Below are positions 20,355 to 28,661 of a DNA stretch of 64,000 bases, piece by piece (the first letter of the stretch is position 1; the number at the start of each line of letters is the position of its first letter). Both the position numbers and the translations under genes were made by a program. Below the pieces are notes generated by a model. It ran no database searches. It was not told the DNA's origin and saw nothing but the letters and a program-made list of their open reading frames with translations. The stretch is from Aggregatibacter kilianii (GTDB lineage Bacteria > Pseudomonadota > Gammaproteobacteria > Enterobacterales > Pasteurellaceae), in the NCBI RefSeq assembly GCF_003129965.1, contig NZ_NRCJ01000003.1, positions 144,288-208,287 of the forward strand, in the 5' to 3' direction.

Positions 20355-21071
20355 ATGTTTAATCTTCAATCTAAGAAGTCTTTATTGGGTGTTTTCACCT
20401 TGTCTGCGACATTGGCGCTCACCGGTTGTGAAAGCATGCCGGGATTCGGTTCCGATTCTGACGTAGATAGCCGTTTAACCTCCGGCCATCAGGCGGAGTT
20501 TTTTAGTAAGTCCGGTTTAACTGCTTGTGCGGCGGGTGCGGCTGCCGGTGTGGGGGCGTGCTTGCTAAGCGGTACCGATAATGCGGCGCTTTGTTCTGCG
20601 GTGGCGGCGGTTGCCGGTTGCGGTATTTTGATGGGCGGTAACTATTATTTAGAACAACAACGTACCAGCTATGCCAACAAAGAAGAGCGTTTAAACGCCT
20701 ATTTGAAAGATTTAAACAAAAATACTCAAGAAGCAAGAACCTTGGCGAATTCGGCAAAAACCGTGTTGAGTCAAAACCAGAGAACCTTGGCGAATTTGAA
20801 CTCGCAATTAAAAAATAACAGCATTCAAAAAGACGAAGCTAAACGTCAGTTGAAAGAAATTGACAGCAATATCGCTTACTTAAAAGATAAATTGAAGAAA
20901 ATGAAAGAAAGCGAGCAAGATTGGAAAAGAGTGGCGCAACAAGAGCGCGGCAGCGGTATGAACGTGGCAAAACTTGATTCGCAAATCGCCCAATACCAAA
21001 AACAAATCGCCGCGTTGGAAAAACAGGTTGCGCTTGTGTCACAACAACGTAATGCCTTGAACGTGGGTTAA
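20355..21071 (+). CDS. Coiled-coil lipoprotein 1
   Basis: A 238-residue protein with a lipoprotein signal (lipobox LTGC at about residue 25). A Gly/Ala/Cys-rich segment (about 55-95) looks like a membrane-inserting or glycine-zipper region. A long coiled coil (about 110-235) has heptads rich in Lys, Gln and Leu. AAAAAGG is upstream of the ATG. It is followed after 9 bp by the second lipoprotein gene. No family was recognised. The glycine-zipper plus coiled-coil build suggests an envelope-spanning or outer-membrane partner of the ABC permease (inference). Confidence 0.65.
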   Translation: MFNLQSKKSLLGVFTLSATLALTGCESMPGFGSDSDVDSRLTSGHQAEFFSKSGLTACAAGAAAGVGACLLSGTDNAALCSAVAAVAGCGILMGGNYYLEQQRTSYANKEERLNAYLKDLNKNTQEARTLANSAKTVLSQNQRTLANLNSQLKNNSIQKDEAKRQLKEIDSNIAYLKDKLKKMKESEQDWKRVAQQERGSGMNVAKLDSQIAQYQKQIAALEKQVALVSQQRNALNVG

Positions 21072-21080
21072 GGAGTGAGT

Positions 21081-21569
21081 ATGAAAACGTTGCTAAAAAC
21101 CACCGCACTTTTCAGTGCCGCAATCATGCTTTCCGCATGCACCAACACGCCGGAAGAATGCGATCCAAGTGTTGAATTAAACATTTTCAGCAAAGCCACT
21201 TGCCAATTTTCCGGCAGTTACGATAAACGCATTGAACAAAAAGAAAAATTGGTGTTAGACGCGAAGAAAGAAAACGCCAAATTCAACAAAATTTATGCGG
21301 ACATCAAAGCGCAGCAAAAATCCGTTAACCAATCTATTGCGCAGAAAAAAGCACAGCAAGCCAAGTTGAATCAATCGGTGGATAAACTGACTACCGAATT
21401 GAAACAAAAAGCCAAAGGCAGACAAGACTTGCAGGCTGAAATCGCCGAAGTGGAAAAACAAATGAAGGCGGTGAATAACAGCGGCGGTTCCGAAATGGAA
21501 AAACAAGCGGAGCTGGAGCAATTACAACGTAAGTTATCTAATCTGCAAAAAGCATTAGGTTTACAATAA
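21081..21569 (+). CDS. Coiled-coil lipoprotein 2
   Basis: A 162-residue protein with lipobox LSAC near residue 20; the rest is almost entirely coiled coil (about 55-160). AAGGAG lies 5 nt ahead of the ATG at 21081. An uptake signal (21102-21111) sits in the signal-peptide codons. It is the last gene before the strong terminator at 21578. It resembles lipoprotein 1 in design but lacks the glycine-rich segment. Function not recognised. Confidence 0.65.
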   Translation: MKTLLKTTALFSAAIMLSACTNTPEECDPSVELNIFSKATCQFSGSYDKRIEQKEKLVLDAKKENAKFNKIYADIKAQQKSVNQSIAQKKAQQAKLNQSVDKLTTELKQKAKGRQDLQAEIAEVEKQMKAVNNSGGSEMEKQAELEQLQRKLSNLQKALGLQ

Positions 21570-21577
21570 GAAATCGA

Positions 21578-21604
21578 GGGCTACGATGTTTGTAGCCCTT
21601 TTAT
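21578..21604 (+). terminator. Intrinsic terminator inside the Srf-type locus
   Basis: GGGCTAC (21578-21584) pairs with GTAGCCC (21592-21598), followed by TTTTATT. It splits the locus into a srfA-to-lipoprotein unit and the paralog array. Confidence 0.85.
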
Positions 21605-21665
21605 TCCGCTTTTCGTCCCAAAAGTGCGGTTGCTTTTGGCGGTGTTTTTTGTTTTAAGGCATAGT

Positions 21666-22973
21666 ATGCAGCATCTGGCGCGAGTCGGTTTAGATCAATA
21701 TCACCAAGAAGCCGTTGAATTATTTCGTCACTACGATGATATCGTTGCGGTGTTGACCCGCCATTTGCCACCGAGCACGGCAACCATGTTGGCGCGCCCC
21801 GAAGTCAATGGCGACGTGGTGGAATGGTATTCCGATCTGCAAGGTCAGCCTTATTTATTGGAAAGCGATTCTGTCGTGCATTTAACAGCGCGGGAACAGG
21901 CGAAAAACCTCATTGATTCACGCTTACAGCACATTGATGCCTTGCGTCAGGATCTGTTGCAAAGAAATGCCATCGCACCTGAATTAGCCGAACAACTGAA
22001 AAAACTCGTCGATCTTGTTCAACAGCATGAAATACAAATTCATCTGGTCAACAATCAGCCGGTGATTACCGGTTTCGGCTTGAAGCAAGAGACAACGCCT
22101 GAAGCGGCGCCGATTATCGCCAAATCTAAAACCTCCCGCCCATGGTTATGGCTTCTACTTTTTTTATTGCTTTTGCTTGCCGGATTTTTACTCTGGTGGT
22201 TCTATTTCCGCCCCCAAACCATGCCGATCGAACCTGTCGTGGCGCCTAAACAGGAAGCGGCGAAACATTGCCGTAAAGTCGAAAATCATACGGACATTCC
22301 ACAACTGGCGATTATTTTTAATAATGCCACAGGCATGAAATATACCTTATTGGAAAGCAAGGAAGCGATTAAAGCCTTTGATGATAAATTGTTGGAGCAA
22401 CGTCTTCCGCAACAGGAAATTGATTACATGGATCGCCAGCCGAATCGCTCCGTGGCTGCGAAAGAAGCGGTTAATCACTTGATTAATGATATTCCTAACG
22501 CCATTGATATTGGTTTGATTGAATTACAAAGCTGCGAGAGTAAGTCGCCCGAGGTGTCCGCCGTCATTAATCACGGCATTTTCCAAAGTGCACAACGCAA
22601 TCAGTTGAAAGATAAGGTGAAAAACATGACTGTACGCGAACACCGTGTGCCCGGCACGCCGATTTATGAGGGATTGGAAAAAGCCTTAACCCTTCTCGAC
22701 GGCAAAGATCGGGAAGCCCTAATTGTGTTAATCACTGAAGGCAACGGTGATTGTACCGAGCGCAAAGCTTGCGCCTTAATGGAAAATGTCGCCAAAGAAC
22801 GCCCCAAATTAAAAGTGAATATCGTGAGCATTAATTCTCCGTGGAACGCCACGGATTGTCTGGCAAAATCCACGGGCGGACAGATTTTTGACCACGATAT
22901 GACCAGCCAAGAAAAATTAACCGATGCCATCAAACAGGCAATGAAACCGGTACAACAAGAAATTTGCGAATAA
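21666..22973 (+). CDS. SrfA-N paralog 1 with degenerate vWA domain
   Basis: A 435-residue protein. The N-terminal domain (about 1-145) carries the family words RHLPPSTATMLARPEVNG and IHLVNNQPVITGFGL. A membrane segment (about 160-182) and a very short linker lead to a periplasmic vWA-like domain (about 205-435). The MIDAS DxSxS is replaced by N219-N-A-T-G, and the later metal aspartate is replaced in ITEGNGDC. Cysteines in SCESK, GDCTERKAC and TDCLAK suggest disulfides. I chose the ATG at 21666 over upstream in-frame codons because AAGG lies 6 nt before it and its MQ-LAR start matches the other copies. Metal-independent ligand binding is inferred. Confidence 0.75.
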   Translation: MQHLARVGLDQYHQEAVELFRHYDDIVAVLTRHLPPSTATMLARPEVNGDVVEWYSDLQGQPYLLESDSVVHLTAREQAKNLIDSRLQHIDALRQDLLQRNAIAPELAEQLKKLVDLVQQHEIQIHLVNNQPVITGFGLKQETTPEAAPIIAKSKTSRPWLWLLLFLLLLLAGFLLWWFYFRPQTMPIEPVVAPKQEAAKHCRKVENHTDIPQLAIIFNNATGMKYTLLESKEAIKAFDDKLLEQRLPQQEIDYMDRQPNRSVAAKEAVNHLINDIPNAIDIGLIELQSCESKSPEVSAVINHGIFQSAQRNQLKDKVKNMTVREHRVPGTPIYEGLEKALTLLDGKDREALIVLITEGNGDCTERKACALMENVAKERPKLKVNIVSINSPWNATDCLAKSTGGQIFDHDMTSQEKLTDAIKQAMKPVQQEICE

Positions 22974-22975
22974 AA

Positions 22976-23682
22976 TGCGGTGGTTTTTCGCCGCGTTTTT
23001 GAAGTTGGAGAAGTTATGCAACGCCTAGCGAGAATCAATTTAGATAAACAAAACAGCGCCGCTGTGCAGCTGTTCAGCCATTACGACGAGATCACGACGA
23101 TGTTGCTCCGTCATTTGCCGCCGAGTACGGCGTCCATGCTGGCGCGCCCTGAAGTCAAAGGCAACATCGTGGAATGGTATTCCGAATTGCAAGGGCAGCC
23201 GTATTTGTTAGGCAACTCAGAGCGCGATCAACAAGCCCGCAAACAGGCGGAAGTCTTGATTGCACAACGTTTGGCTGCGGTGGATAAACTGCGTACGGAG
23301 TTGCTCCAAAAGGGGGCTATTACAACAGAACAAGCCTCGTTATTGGAAAAGGTAGTGGATGCGGCGCAGCATGATTCCATCCAAATTTATATCGTCAATA
23401 AACAGCCCGTGATTACCGGCTGGGGTTTGGGCAAAAAGCCGATTCCTGTACCACCGCCTGTGGTGGCTGTGCCGCAAAAATCCCGTTGGTGGCTTTGGTT
23501 GTTGCCGTTATTGCTGTTACTGTTAGGCGGATTGGCGTGGTGGCTATTTTTCCGCCCTGAGCCCGTTAAAGAAGAACCGACGGAGCCCGTGAAAATCGAA
23601 ATTGCCAAACCGGAACCGAAGCCGGAACCGCCGAAAGAAGAGCCGAAACCGGAACCGCAGAAACTGGAATTTATTCCGGAGC
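22976..23682 (+). repeat. Long direct repeat, copy A (partner 24524-25230)
   Basis: About 707 nt, including 40 nt of intergenic DNA with the ribosome-binding site and the first ~222 codons, is repeated almost unchanged 1548 bp downstream, with no indel visible. It marks a recent tandem duplication or gene conversion between paralogs 2 and 3. Confidence 0.85.
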
Positions 23683-24521
23683 CTGAGCCTGTGAAAGAAG
23701 AACCGCTCCCCGAACCGGAGCCGGTAAAAGAAGAACCAAAACCGGAGCCTGAACCGGTAAAAGAGGAGCCTAAGCTGGAACCCGTTGCAGAAGTGAAAAA
23801 GAAACCGCAGAAAAACTGTCGTGTCGTTAAAAAGCCAACAGATGTTCCACAAATGGCGATTATTTTTAATAATGCGTCAGGAATGCAATATACCTTATTA
23901 GAAAGCGCCAGAACAGTAATCGCTTTTAATGATCGATGGGGGATGCAAGGTGTTACTGATGAGGAAATTAAGTATATGTTCCGTCAACCAAATCGTTCGA
24001 CGGCATCGAAAAAATCCGTCGCCCAGTTAATTGATCGTATTCCTGCTGCCGTGGATATTGGACTTGTTGAATTAAAAAGCTGTTTATCCACCTCAACGGC
24101 AACGTCCTTTGCAACGAATCATGGTATTTTTTCCGGTGGTCAGCGAGGGCGGTTAAAAGCAAAGTTGAAAAATATGCATGTACGTCAGCATTATGCTACT
24201 GGAACACCAATTTATGAGGGATTACAAAAGGCGTTAACCTTAGTGGACGGTAAAGAACGTGAGGCACTGATTGTATTAATTACGGAAGGTAATGATGATT
24301 GTACGCATCGAAATATTTGTCAGCTAATTAAGCAAGAAAAACAGGCAAGACCAAAATTAAAAGTGAATATCGTGAGCATTAATTCAATTGTAGATTACAC
24401 TGACTGTCTTGCCAAAGAAACGGGGGGGCAGATTATTAGTGGCGATATGACGTCTCAAGCGAAACTCACCAACGCCATTAGAAAATCAATGAAATCGGTA
24501 GAACAAGAAATTTGCGAATAA
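23016..24521 (+). CDS. SrfA-N paralog 2 with degenerate vWA domain (mosaic)
   Basis: A 501-residue protein. N-terminal domain, membrane segment (about 158-182, RWWLWLLPLLL) and the start of the PEPKPEP linker are nearly identical to paralog 3. The periplasmic domain instead resembles paralog 1: the MIDAS is N285-N-A-S-G, the later motif is ITEGNDDC, and the protein ends KSVEQEICE against KPVQQEICE. The Pro/Glu/Lys linker (about 183-265) is longer than in paralog 1 and resembles the TonB spacer. TTGGAG precedes the ATG at 23016. The vWA half looks more AT-rich than the N-terminal half, in keeping with a composite history. Confidence 0.75.
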   Translation: MQRLARINLDKQNSAAVQLFSHYDEITTMLLRHLPPSTASMLARPEVKGNIVEWYSELQGQPYLLGNSERDQQARKQAEVLIAQRLAAVDKLRTELLQKGAITTEQASLLEKVVDAAQHDSIQIYIVNKQPVITGWGLGKKPIPVPPPVVAVPQKSRWWLWLLPLLLLLLGGLAWWLFFRPEPVKEEPTEPVKIEIAKPEPKPEPPKEEPKPEPQKLEFIPEPEPVKEEPLPEPEPVKEEPKPEPEPVKEEPKLEPVAEVKKKPQKNCRVVKKPTDVPQMAIIFNNASGMQYTLLESARTVIAFNDRWGMQGVTDEEIKYMFRQPNRSTASKKSVAQLIDRIPAAVDIGLVELKSCLSTSTATSFATNHGIFSGGQRGRLKAKLKNMHVRQHYATGTPIYEGLQKALTLVDGKEREALIVLITEGNDDCTHRNICQLIKQEKQARPKLKVNIVSINSIVDYTDCLAKETGGQIISGDMTSQAKLTNAIRKSMKSVEQEICE

Positions 24522-24523
24522 AG

Positions 24524-25230
24524 TGCGGTGGTTTTTCGCCGCATTTTTGAAGTTGGAGAAATTATGCAACGCTTAGCAAGAGTCAATCTGGATCAACAAA
24601 ATAGCGCCGCTGTGGAGCTGTTCAGCCATTACGACGAGATCACGACGATGTTGCTCCGTCATTTGCCGCCGAGCACGGCGACTATGTTGGCGCGTCCGGA
24701 AGTCAACGGCAACATCGTGGAATGGTATTCCGAACTGCAAGGTCAGCCGTATTTATTAGGCAACTCAGAGCGCGATCAACAAGCCCGCAAACAGGCGGAA
24801 GCTTTGATTGCACAACGTTTGGCAGCGGTGGATAAGCTACGTACGGAGTTGCTCCAAAAGGGGGCTATTACAACAGAACAAGCCTCGTTATTGGAAAAAG
24901 TGGTGGATGCCGCGCAGCATGATTCCATTCAAATTTATATCGTCAATAAACAGCCCGTGATTACCTGCTGGGGTTTAGGCAAAAAGCCGATTCCTGTAGC
25001 ACCGCCTGTGGTGGCTGTGCCGCAAAAATCCCGTTGGTGGCTTTGGTTGTTGCCGTTATTGTTGTTACTGTTAGGCGGATTGGCGTGGTGGCTATTTTTC
25101 CGTCCTGAGCCCGTTAAAGAAGAACCAACGGAACCGGTGAAAATTGAAATTGCCAAACTGGAACCGAAGCCTGAACCACCAAAAGAAGAGCCGAAACCGG
25201 AACCGCAGAAACTGGAATTTATTCCGGAGC
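24524..25230 (+). repeat. Long direct repeat, copy B (partner 22976-23682)
   Basis: Second copy of the ~707-nt repeat that covers the leader and first half of paralogs 2 and 3. The two diverge after the codons for EFIPEPE. Confidence 0.85.
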
Positions 25231-26039
25231 CGGAAGAACCTAAGGTAGAAGAACCGCCAAAAGTGGAAGAGCCGCCTGTGGAGGAACCACCAAAAGTCGA
25301 TGAAGCGGCGAAAGTGGAAGAACCGCCTAAGAAGGTGGAAAAACCAAAATATTGCACCAAAACCATTACCCCGGCACAGCGTCCGCAAATGGTGATAGTT
25401 TTTGATGATTCCGGTTCAATGTTGTGGTCATTAAGTGAAACTAAGGCAGCAATAGAAGCATTTGAGCGACGTTGGGAGATGATCGGCGTATCTGATGAAG
25501 AACTTGCCTATATGCGTCGAGAACCTAATCGGATCAACACAGCGAAGAAATCTGCTGCGTCGATCATCGATAAAATCGATCCGAATATTGATATTGGGCT
25601 AGTCAGTTTGAAAATGTGTCCCGGCGCCCGTAATCACGGTATGTTTGGTCCAGGTAAACGAAAAGCGTTGAAAGCCCAAATTCGCTCGTTAATGCCTAAG
25701 GAAAGTGATCAAGGCACCGGAACTGCGCTTTATAGCGGTTTACAACAAGCGGCGGCAATGGTGGATGGCGTTAAGCGGGAAGCTTTCATTTTAGTGCTAA
25801 GTGATGGTGAAGATAACTGTAATGGCGCTAAACTCGATGTTTGTGGTTTGGGACGCCAACTCGCCAAACAAAAACCGAAACTGAAAATCAATGTGGTGGA
25901 CATTGGCGGTGCAAAAGCGGCTAACTGCCTGGCGACGGCGACTAAAGGCAAAGTGTTTACCGCCAATAGCCGCGCGCAGGTTACGAACATGATTAACCAA
26001 GCCATTAAGCCGATGGTGGAAAAAGAAGAGTGTAAATAA
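24564..26039 (+). CDS. SrfA-N paralog 3 with intact vWA domain
   Basis: A 491-residue protein. Same N-terminal domain and membrane segment as paralog 2, with one substitution inside the signature (VITCWGL instead of VITGWGL). The linker switches to PPKVEEPP units. The periplasmic vWA domain (about 270-491) has a complete MIDAS: D281-D-S-G-S285, a threonine in GTGTALYSG and an aspartate in LSDGEDNC. It is therefore the only array member expected to hold a divalent metal and bind a ligand in the classic vWA manner. TTGGAG precedes the ATG at 24564. Confidence 0.8.
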   Translation: MQRLARVNLDQQNSAAVELFSHYDEITTMLLRHLPPSTATMLARPEVNGNIVEWYSELQGQPYLLGNSERDQQARKQAEALIAQRLAAVDKLRTELLQKGAITTEQASLLEKVVDAAQHDSIQIYIVNKQPVITCWGLGKKPIPVAPPVVAVPQKSRWWLWLLPLLLLLLGGLAWWLFFRPEPVKEEPTEPVKIEIAKLEPKPEPPKEEPKPEPQKLEFIPEPEEPKVEEPPKVEEPPVEEPPKVDEAAKVEEPPKKVEKPKYCTKTITPAQRPQMVIVFDDSGSMLWSLSETKAAIEAFERRWEMIGVSDEELAYMRREPNRINTAKKSAASIIDKIDPNIDIGLVSLKMCPGARNHGMFGPGKRKALKAQIRSLMPKESDQGTGTALYSGLQQAAAMVDGVKREAFILVLSDGEDNCNGAKLDVCGLGRQLAKQKPKLKINVVDIGGAKAANCLATATKGKVFTANSRAQVTNMINQAIKPMVEKEECK

Positions 26040-26098
26040 GCGCACGTTACGAAACAAAAAAGTGCGGTCGAAATTTAAAACGTTTTTTAGGAGTCATT

Positions 26099-27451
26099 AT
26101 GCAGCGTTTGGCGCGGGTCACATTAGATCAACAAAATACACAAGCTGTTGAACTGTTCGGGCATTATGATGAAATTGTCGGTCTTTTAAATCGTCATTTG
26201 CCGCCGAGCACGGCGACTATGTTGGCGCGTCCGGAAGTAAACGGCGATGTGGTGGAATGGTATTCCGATTTACAGGGACAACCTTACTTATTGGGTAATT
26301 CCGAAGCTGATCAACAAACCCGTAAACAGGCGGAAGCACTAATTGTTCAGCGTTTGGAATCCATTGATAAATTACGTCAGGAACTGACGCAAAAAGGCGC
26401 GATTTCCACCGAGCAAGCCGCTTTGTTAGAGAAACTGGTTGACGCGGCACAACATGACACGATCCAGATTTATGTGGTGAACAAACAGCCTGTGATCACA
26501 GGGTGGGGCTTAGGGAAGAAACCGGTTCCTGTGCCGCCACCTGTTCCGGTTGCGCCAAAAGCCCGTTGGTGGCTTTGGTTGTTGCCGTTATTGTTGTTAT
26601 TGTTAGGTGGATTGGCGTGGTGGCTATTCTTCCGTACGGAACCTGTTAAACCTGAACCGACGGAACTGGTGAAAATTGAAATTGCCAAACCGGAACCGAA
26701 GCCTGAACCACCGAAAGAGGCGTCGAAACCGGAACCTGTTAAGGAAGAGCCTAAACCTGAACCGGAGCCGGTGAAAGAGGAACCAAAACCGGAACCTCCA
26801 AAAGAAGAGCCAAAACCTGAACCAAAAAAGGAAGAGCCGAAGCCGGTGAAAGAAAAAGCTAAGCCGAAAAAGGAGGTGAAGCCGGAAAAACCGAAAGAAG
26901 AGAAGAAAGTCGTTCAACAGCCAAAGAAAATCGACAACAGCATTGCCGAGAAAGTGAAGGCGTCGGGCGGCAATCCGAATGGCGATTTCCGCGCATCTTT
27001 AGCGTGGCATAACGGTGAGGACTTGGATTTGCAACTCAACACCTTAAACGCCCATGCCAACAAGTGTTCCAATGGGTATGCGGTGCTGGATGTGGACATG
27101 AACGGCGTGGGCTGCGGCAGTAAAAAACGAAACTTCACGTCCCCGGTGGAAAACATCGTGGCGGTGAATCGCAATAAAATGCCGAACGGCAGATACGTTT
27201 TCACTGTGGAACAATTCGGCGCGCATCAAGTGCCGGGCGGTTATATGTGTAAATTATTGGATAGCGGGCATGGCTTCGAGCTGCAAATTAAGCTCAACGA
27301 CAGAATGCGCACCTATGCTTATCGCAAGCCGGTTCGGGAATGCCAACGCAAGCTTAAGATGATTGAAGTGGTGAAACAGGGCGATGATTTTCGCGTGGTT
27401 TATGTGAACCCGGATTTACGTCTGATTTCTGATGTGACAGTGCCGAATTAA
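26099..27451 (+). CDS. SrfA-N paralog 4 with YfaP-like C-terminal domain
   Basis: A 450-residue protein. The N-terminal domain and membrane segment (about 158-182) are as in the other paralogs. The longest Pro/Glu/Lys linker of the set (about 183-283) is followed by a different periplasmic domain (about 290-450). Its words (SLAWHNGEDLDLQLNT, YAVLDVDMNG, ENIVAVNRNKMPNGRYVFTV) recall YfaP/DUF2135-type beta sandwiches with an acidic metal or ligand site. TAGGAGT precedes the ATG. A dual-USS terminator closes the array. The YfaP relationship is from pattern only and is moderately sure. Confidence 0.72.
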   Translation: MQRLARVTLDQQNTQAVELFGHYDEIVGLLNRHLPPSTATMLARPEVNGDVVEWYSDLQGQPYLLGNSEADQQTRKQAEALIVQRLESIDKLRQELTQKGAISTEQAALLEKLVDAAQHDTIQIYVVNKQPVITGWGLGKKPVPVPPPVPVAPKARWWLWLLPLLLLLLGGLAWWLFFRTEPVKPEPTELVKIEIAKPEPKPEPPKEASKPEPVKEEPKPEPEPVKEEPKPEPPKEEPKPEPKKEEPKPVKEKAKPKKEVKPEKPKEEKKVVQQPKKIDNSIAEKVKASGGNPNGDFRASLAWHNGEDLDLQLNTLNAHANKCSNGYAVLDVDMNGVGCGSKKRNFTSPVENIVAVNRNKMPNGRYVFTVEQFGAHQVPGGYMCKLLDSGHGFELQIKLNDRMRTYAYRKPVRECQRKLKMIEVVKQGDDFRVVYVNPDLRLISDVTVPN

Positions 27452-27466
27452 CGACTTGATGAAAAT

Positions 27467-27512
27467 AAAAGTGCGGTTAAAAATTTAAGTGTTTTTTTAA
27501 CCGCACTTTTTT
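27467..27512. terminator. Dual-USS bidirectional terminator
   Basis: AAAAGTGCGGTTAAAAA and TTTTTTTAACCGCACTTTTTT form a long stem between the convergent end of the paralog array and grxA. Confidence 0.85.
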
Positions 27513-27524
27513 CTATCAGAAGAA

Positions 27525-27788
27525 TTAATCAATATCGCCGAACTGATCGCGCATGAGGGCTTCAAAATCGGTGCAACCGCCGATAGGTTTATCATCAATC
27601 AACACCTGCGGCACGGTTTGCACGGGCTTGCCGATAATTTTCGCAATGTCTTCTTTGCTCATGCCTTGCTCGATAATATCGATGTAACGATAATCAAAAT
27701 TTTCTACGGTATTTTTCAGTTTTTCCGCCAAAGTTTTGGCGCGCACGCAATAAGGGCAGCTTAGACGACCATAAATTGTTACGAACAT
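27525..27788 (-). CDS. grxA: Glutaredoxin 1
   Basis: An 87-residue cytosolic thiol-disulfide oxidoreductase with the CPYC active site near residue 11 (GRLSCPYC) and the TVPQVLIDDKPIGG glutathione-binding segment. The start is the ATG at 27788 with AAAGGA upstream; a longer frame to 27911 has no support. Grx1 reduces ribonucleotide reductase and mixed disulfides with glutathione. It is divergent from nfsA-rimK, the same gene arrangement as in E. coli, which supports the identity. Confidence 0.92.
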   Translation of the reverse strand: MFVTIYGRLSCPYCVRAKTLAEKLKNTVENFDYRYIDIIEQGMSKEDIAKIIGKPVQTVPQVLIDDKPIGGCTDFEALMRDQFGDID

Positions 27789-27920
27789 AATATTTCCTTT
27801 TTTTGAGTGAAGTCGTGCTGATTTTAAGGATTCGCGAAAAAAGAATAAAGTGTTTTTCGGCGTTGTTGTAATTGGTGTAAGATAGCAACAAATTTGATGT
27901 TTGTTATACAAGGAATTTTT

Positions 27921-28655
27921 ATGTCTGAGAAAAAACGCACTTCTGAAACCTTAGATTGCATTTTATCCCACCGTTCCATTCGCCGTTTTACTCATGAGCC
28001 GGTGTCCGACCAAGTGATCAAACAGCTTGTGAATGCGGCGCGCTTTGCTTCTACGTCCAATCATTTGCAATGCGTTTCCATCGTGCGTATTACCGATCCG
28101 GCAATTCGCGAACAAATGATGGTGTATAGCTCCAATCAGGAATATGTGAAATCCGCGCCGGAATTTTGGGTGTTCTGCGTGGATTTTCATAAGCACAAAC
28201 AAATTTGCCCGACGGCGCAGTTGGATTATGCGGAAGTGCTGTTAATCGGCGCGGTGGATACCGGCATTATGGCGCAAAACGTATTGTTAGCGGCGGAAAG
28301 TTTGGGGCTGGGCGGCGTGTATATCGGTTCCTTGCGTAATGAAATGGAAGCCGTAGGTAAGTTGTTAAATCTGCCGGAACATTGCCTGCCTATTGTGGGC
28401 ATGTGTTTGGGTTATCCGGATCAAGATCCGCCGACCAAACCGCGTTTGCCGAAAGAAACCCTGTTCTTTGAAAACGCCTATCAGCCGTTGGATACCGGCA
28501 AACTTGACGAATATAACGCCACCGTCGCGGAATATTATCGCCAACGCAGCAACATTGACATGGATTGGTCGCGCAATGTGATCAAGAGTTTGGATAAACC
28601 GATTCGCCCGAAAGTGCTGGCGTATTTGCAGCAACAGGGCTTCATTAAAAAATAA
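27921..28655 (+). CDS. nfsA: Oxygen-insensitive NADPH nitroreductase NfsA
   Basis: A 244-residue flavoprotein expected to bind FMN and reduce nitroaromatics and quinones with NADPH. Visible family words are HRSIRRFTHEPV at the N-terminus, ARFASTSNHLQ, LGGVYIGSLRN and GMCLGYPDQDPPTKPRLP. The ATG at 27921 has AAGGA upstream. It is followed 6 bp later by rimK, as in the enterobacterial grxA/nfsA/rimK neighbourhood. Confidence 0.93.
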   Translation: MSEKKRTSETLDCILSHRSIRRFTHEPVSDQVIKQLVNAARFASTSNHLQCVSIVRITDPAIREQMMVYSSNQEYVKSAPEFWVFCVDFHKHKQICPTAQLDYAEVLLIGAVDTGIMAQNVLLAAESLGLGGVYIGSLRNEMEAVGKLLNLPEHCLPIVGMCLGYPDQDPPTKPRLPKETLFFENAYQPLDTGKLDEYNATVAEYYRQRSNIDMDWSRNVIKSLDKPIRPKVLAYLQQQGFIKK

Positions 28656-28661
28656 CCTTGT

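Noticed and set aside
22976..25230. Repeated blocks that might be taken for a CRISPR array
   Set aside because: They are long, protein-coding, present twice and lack short regular spacers.
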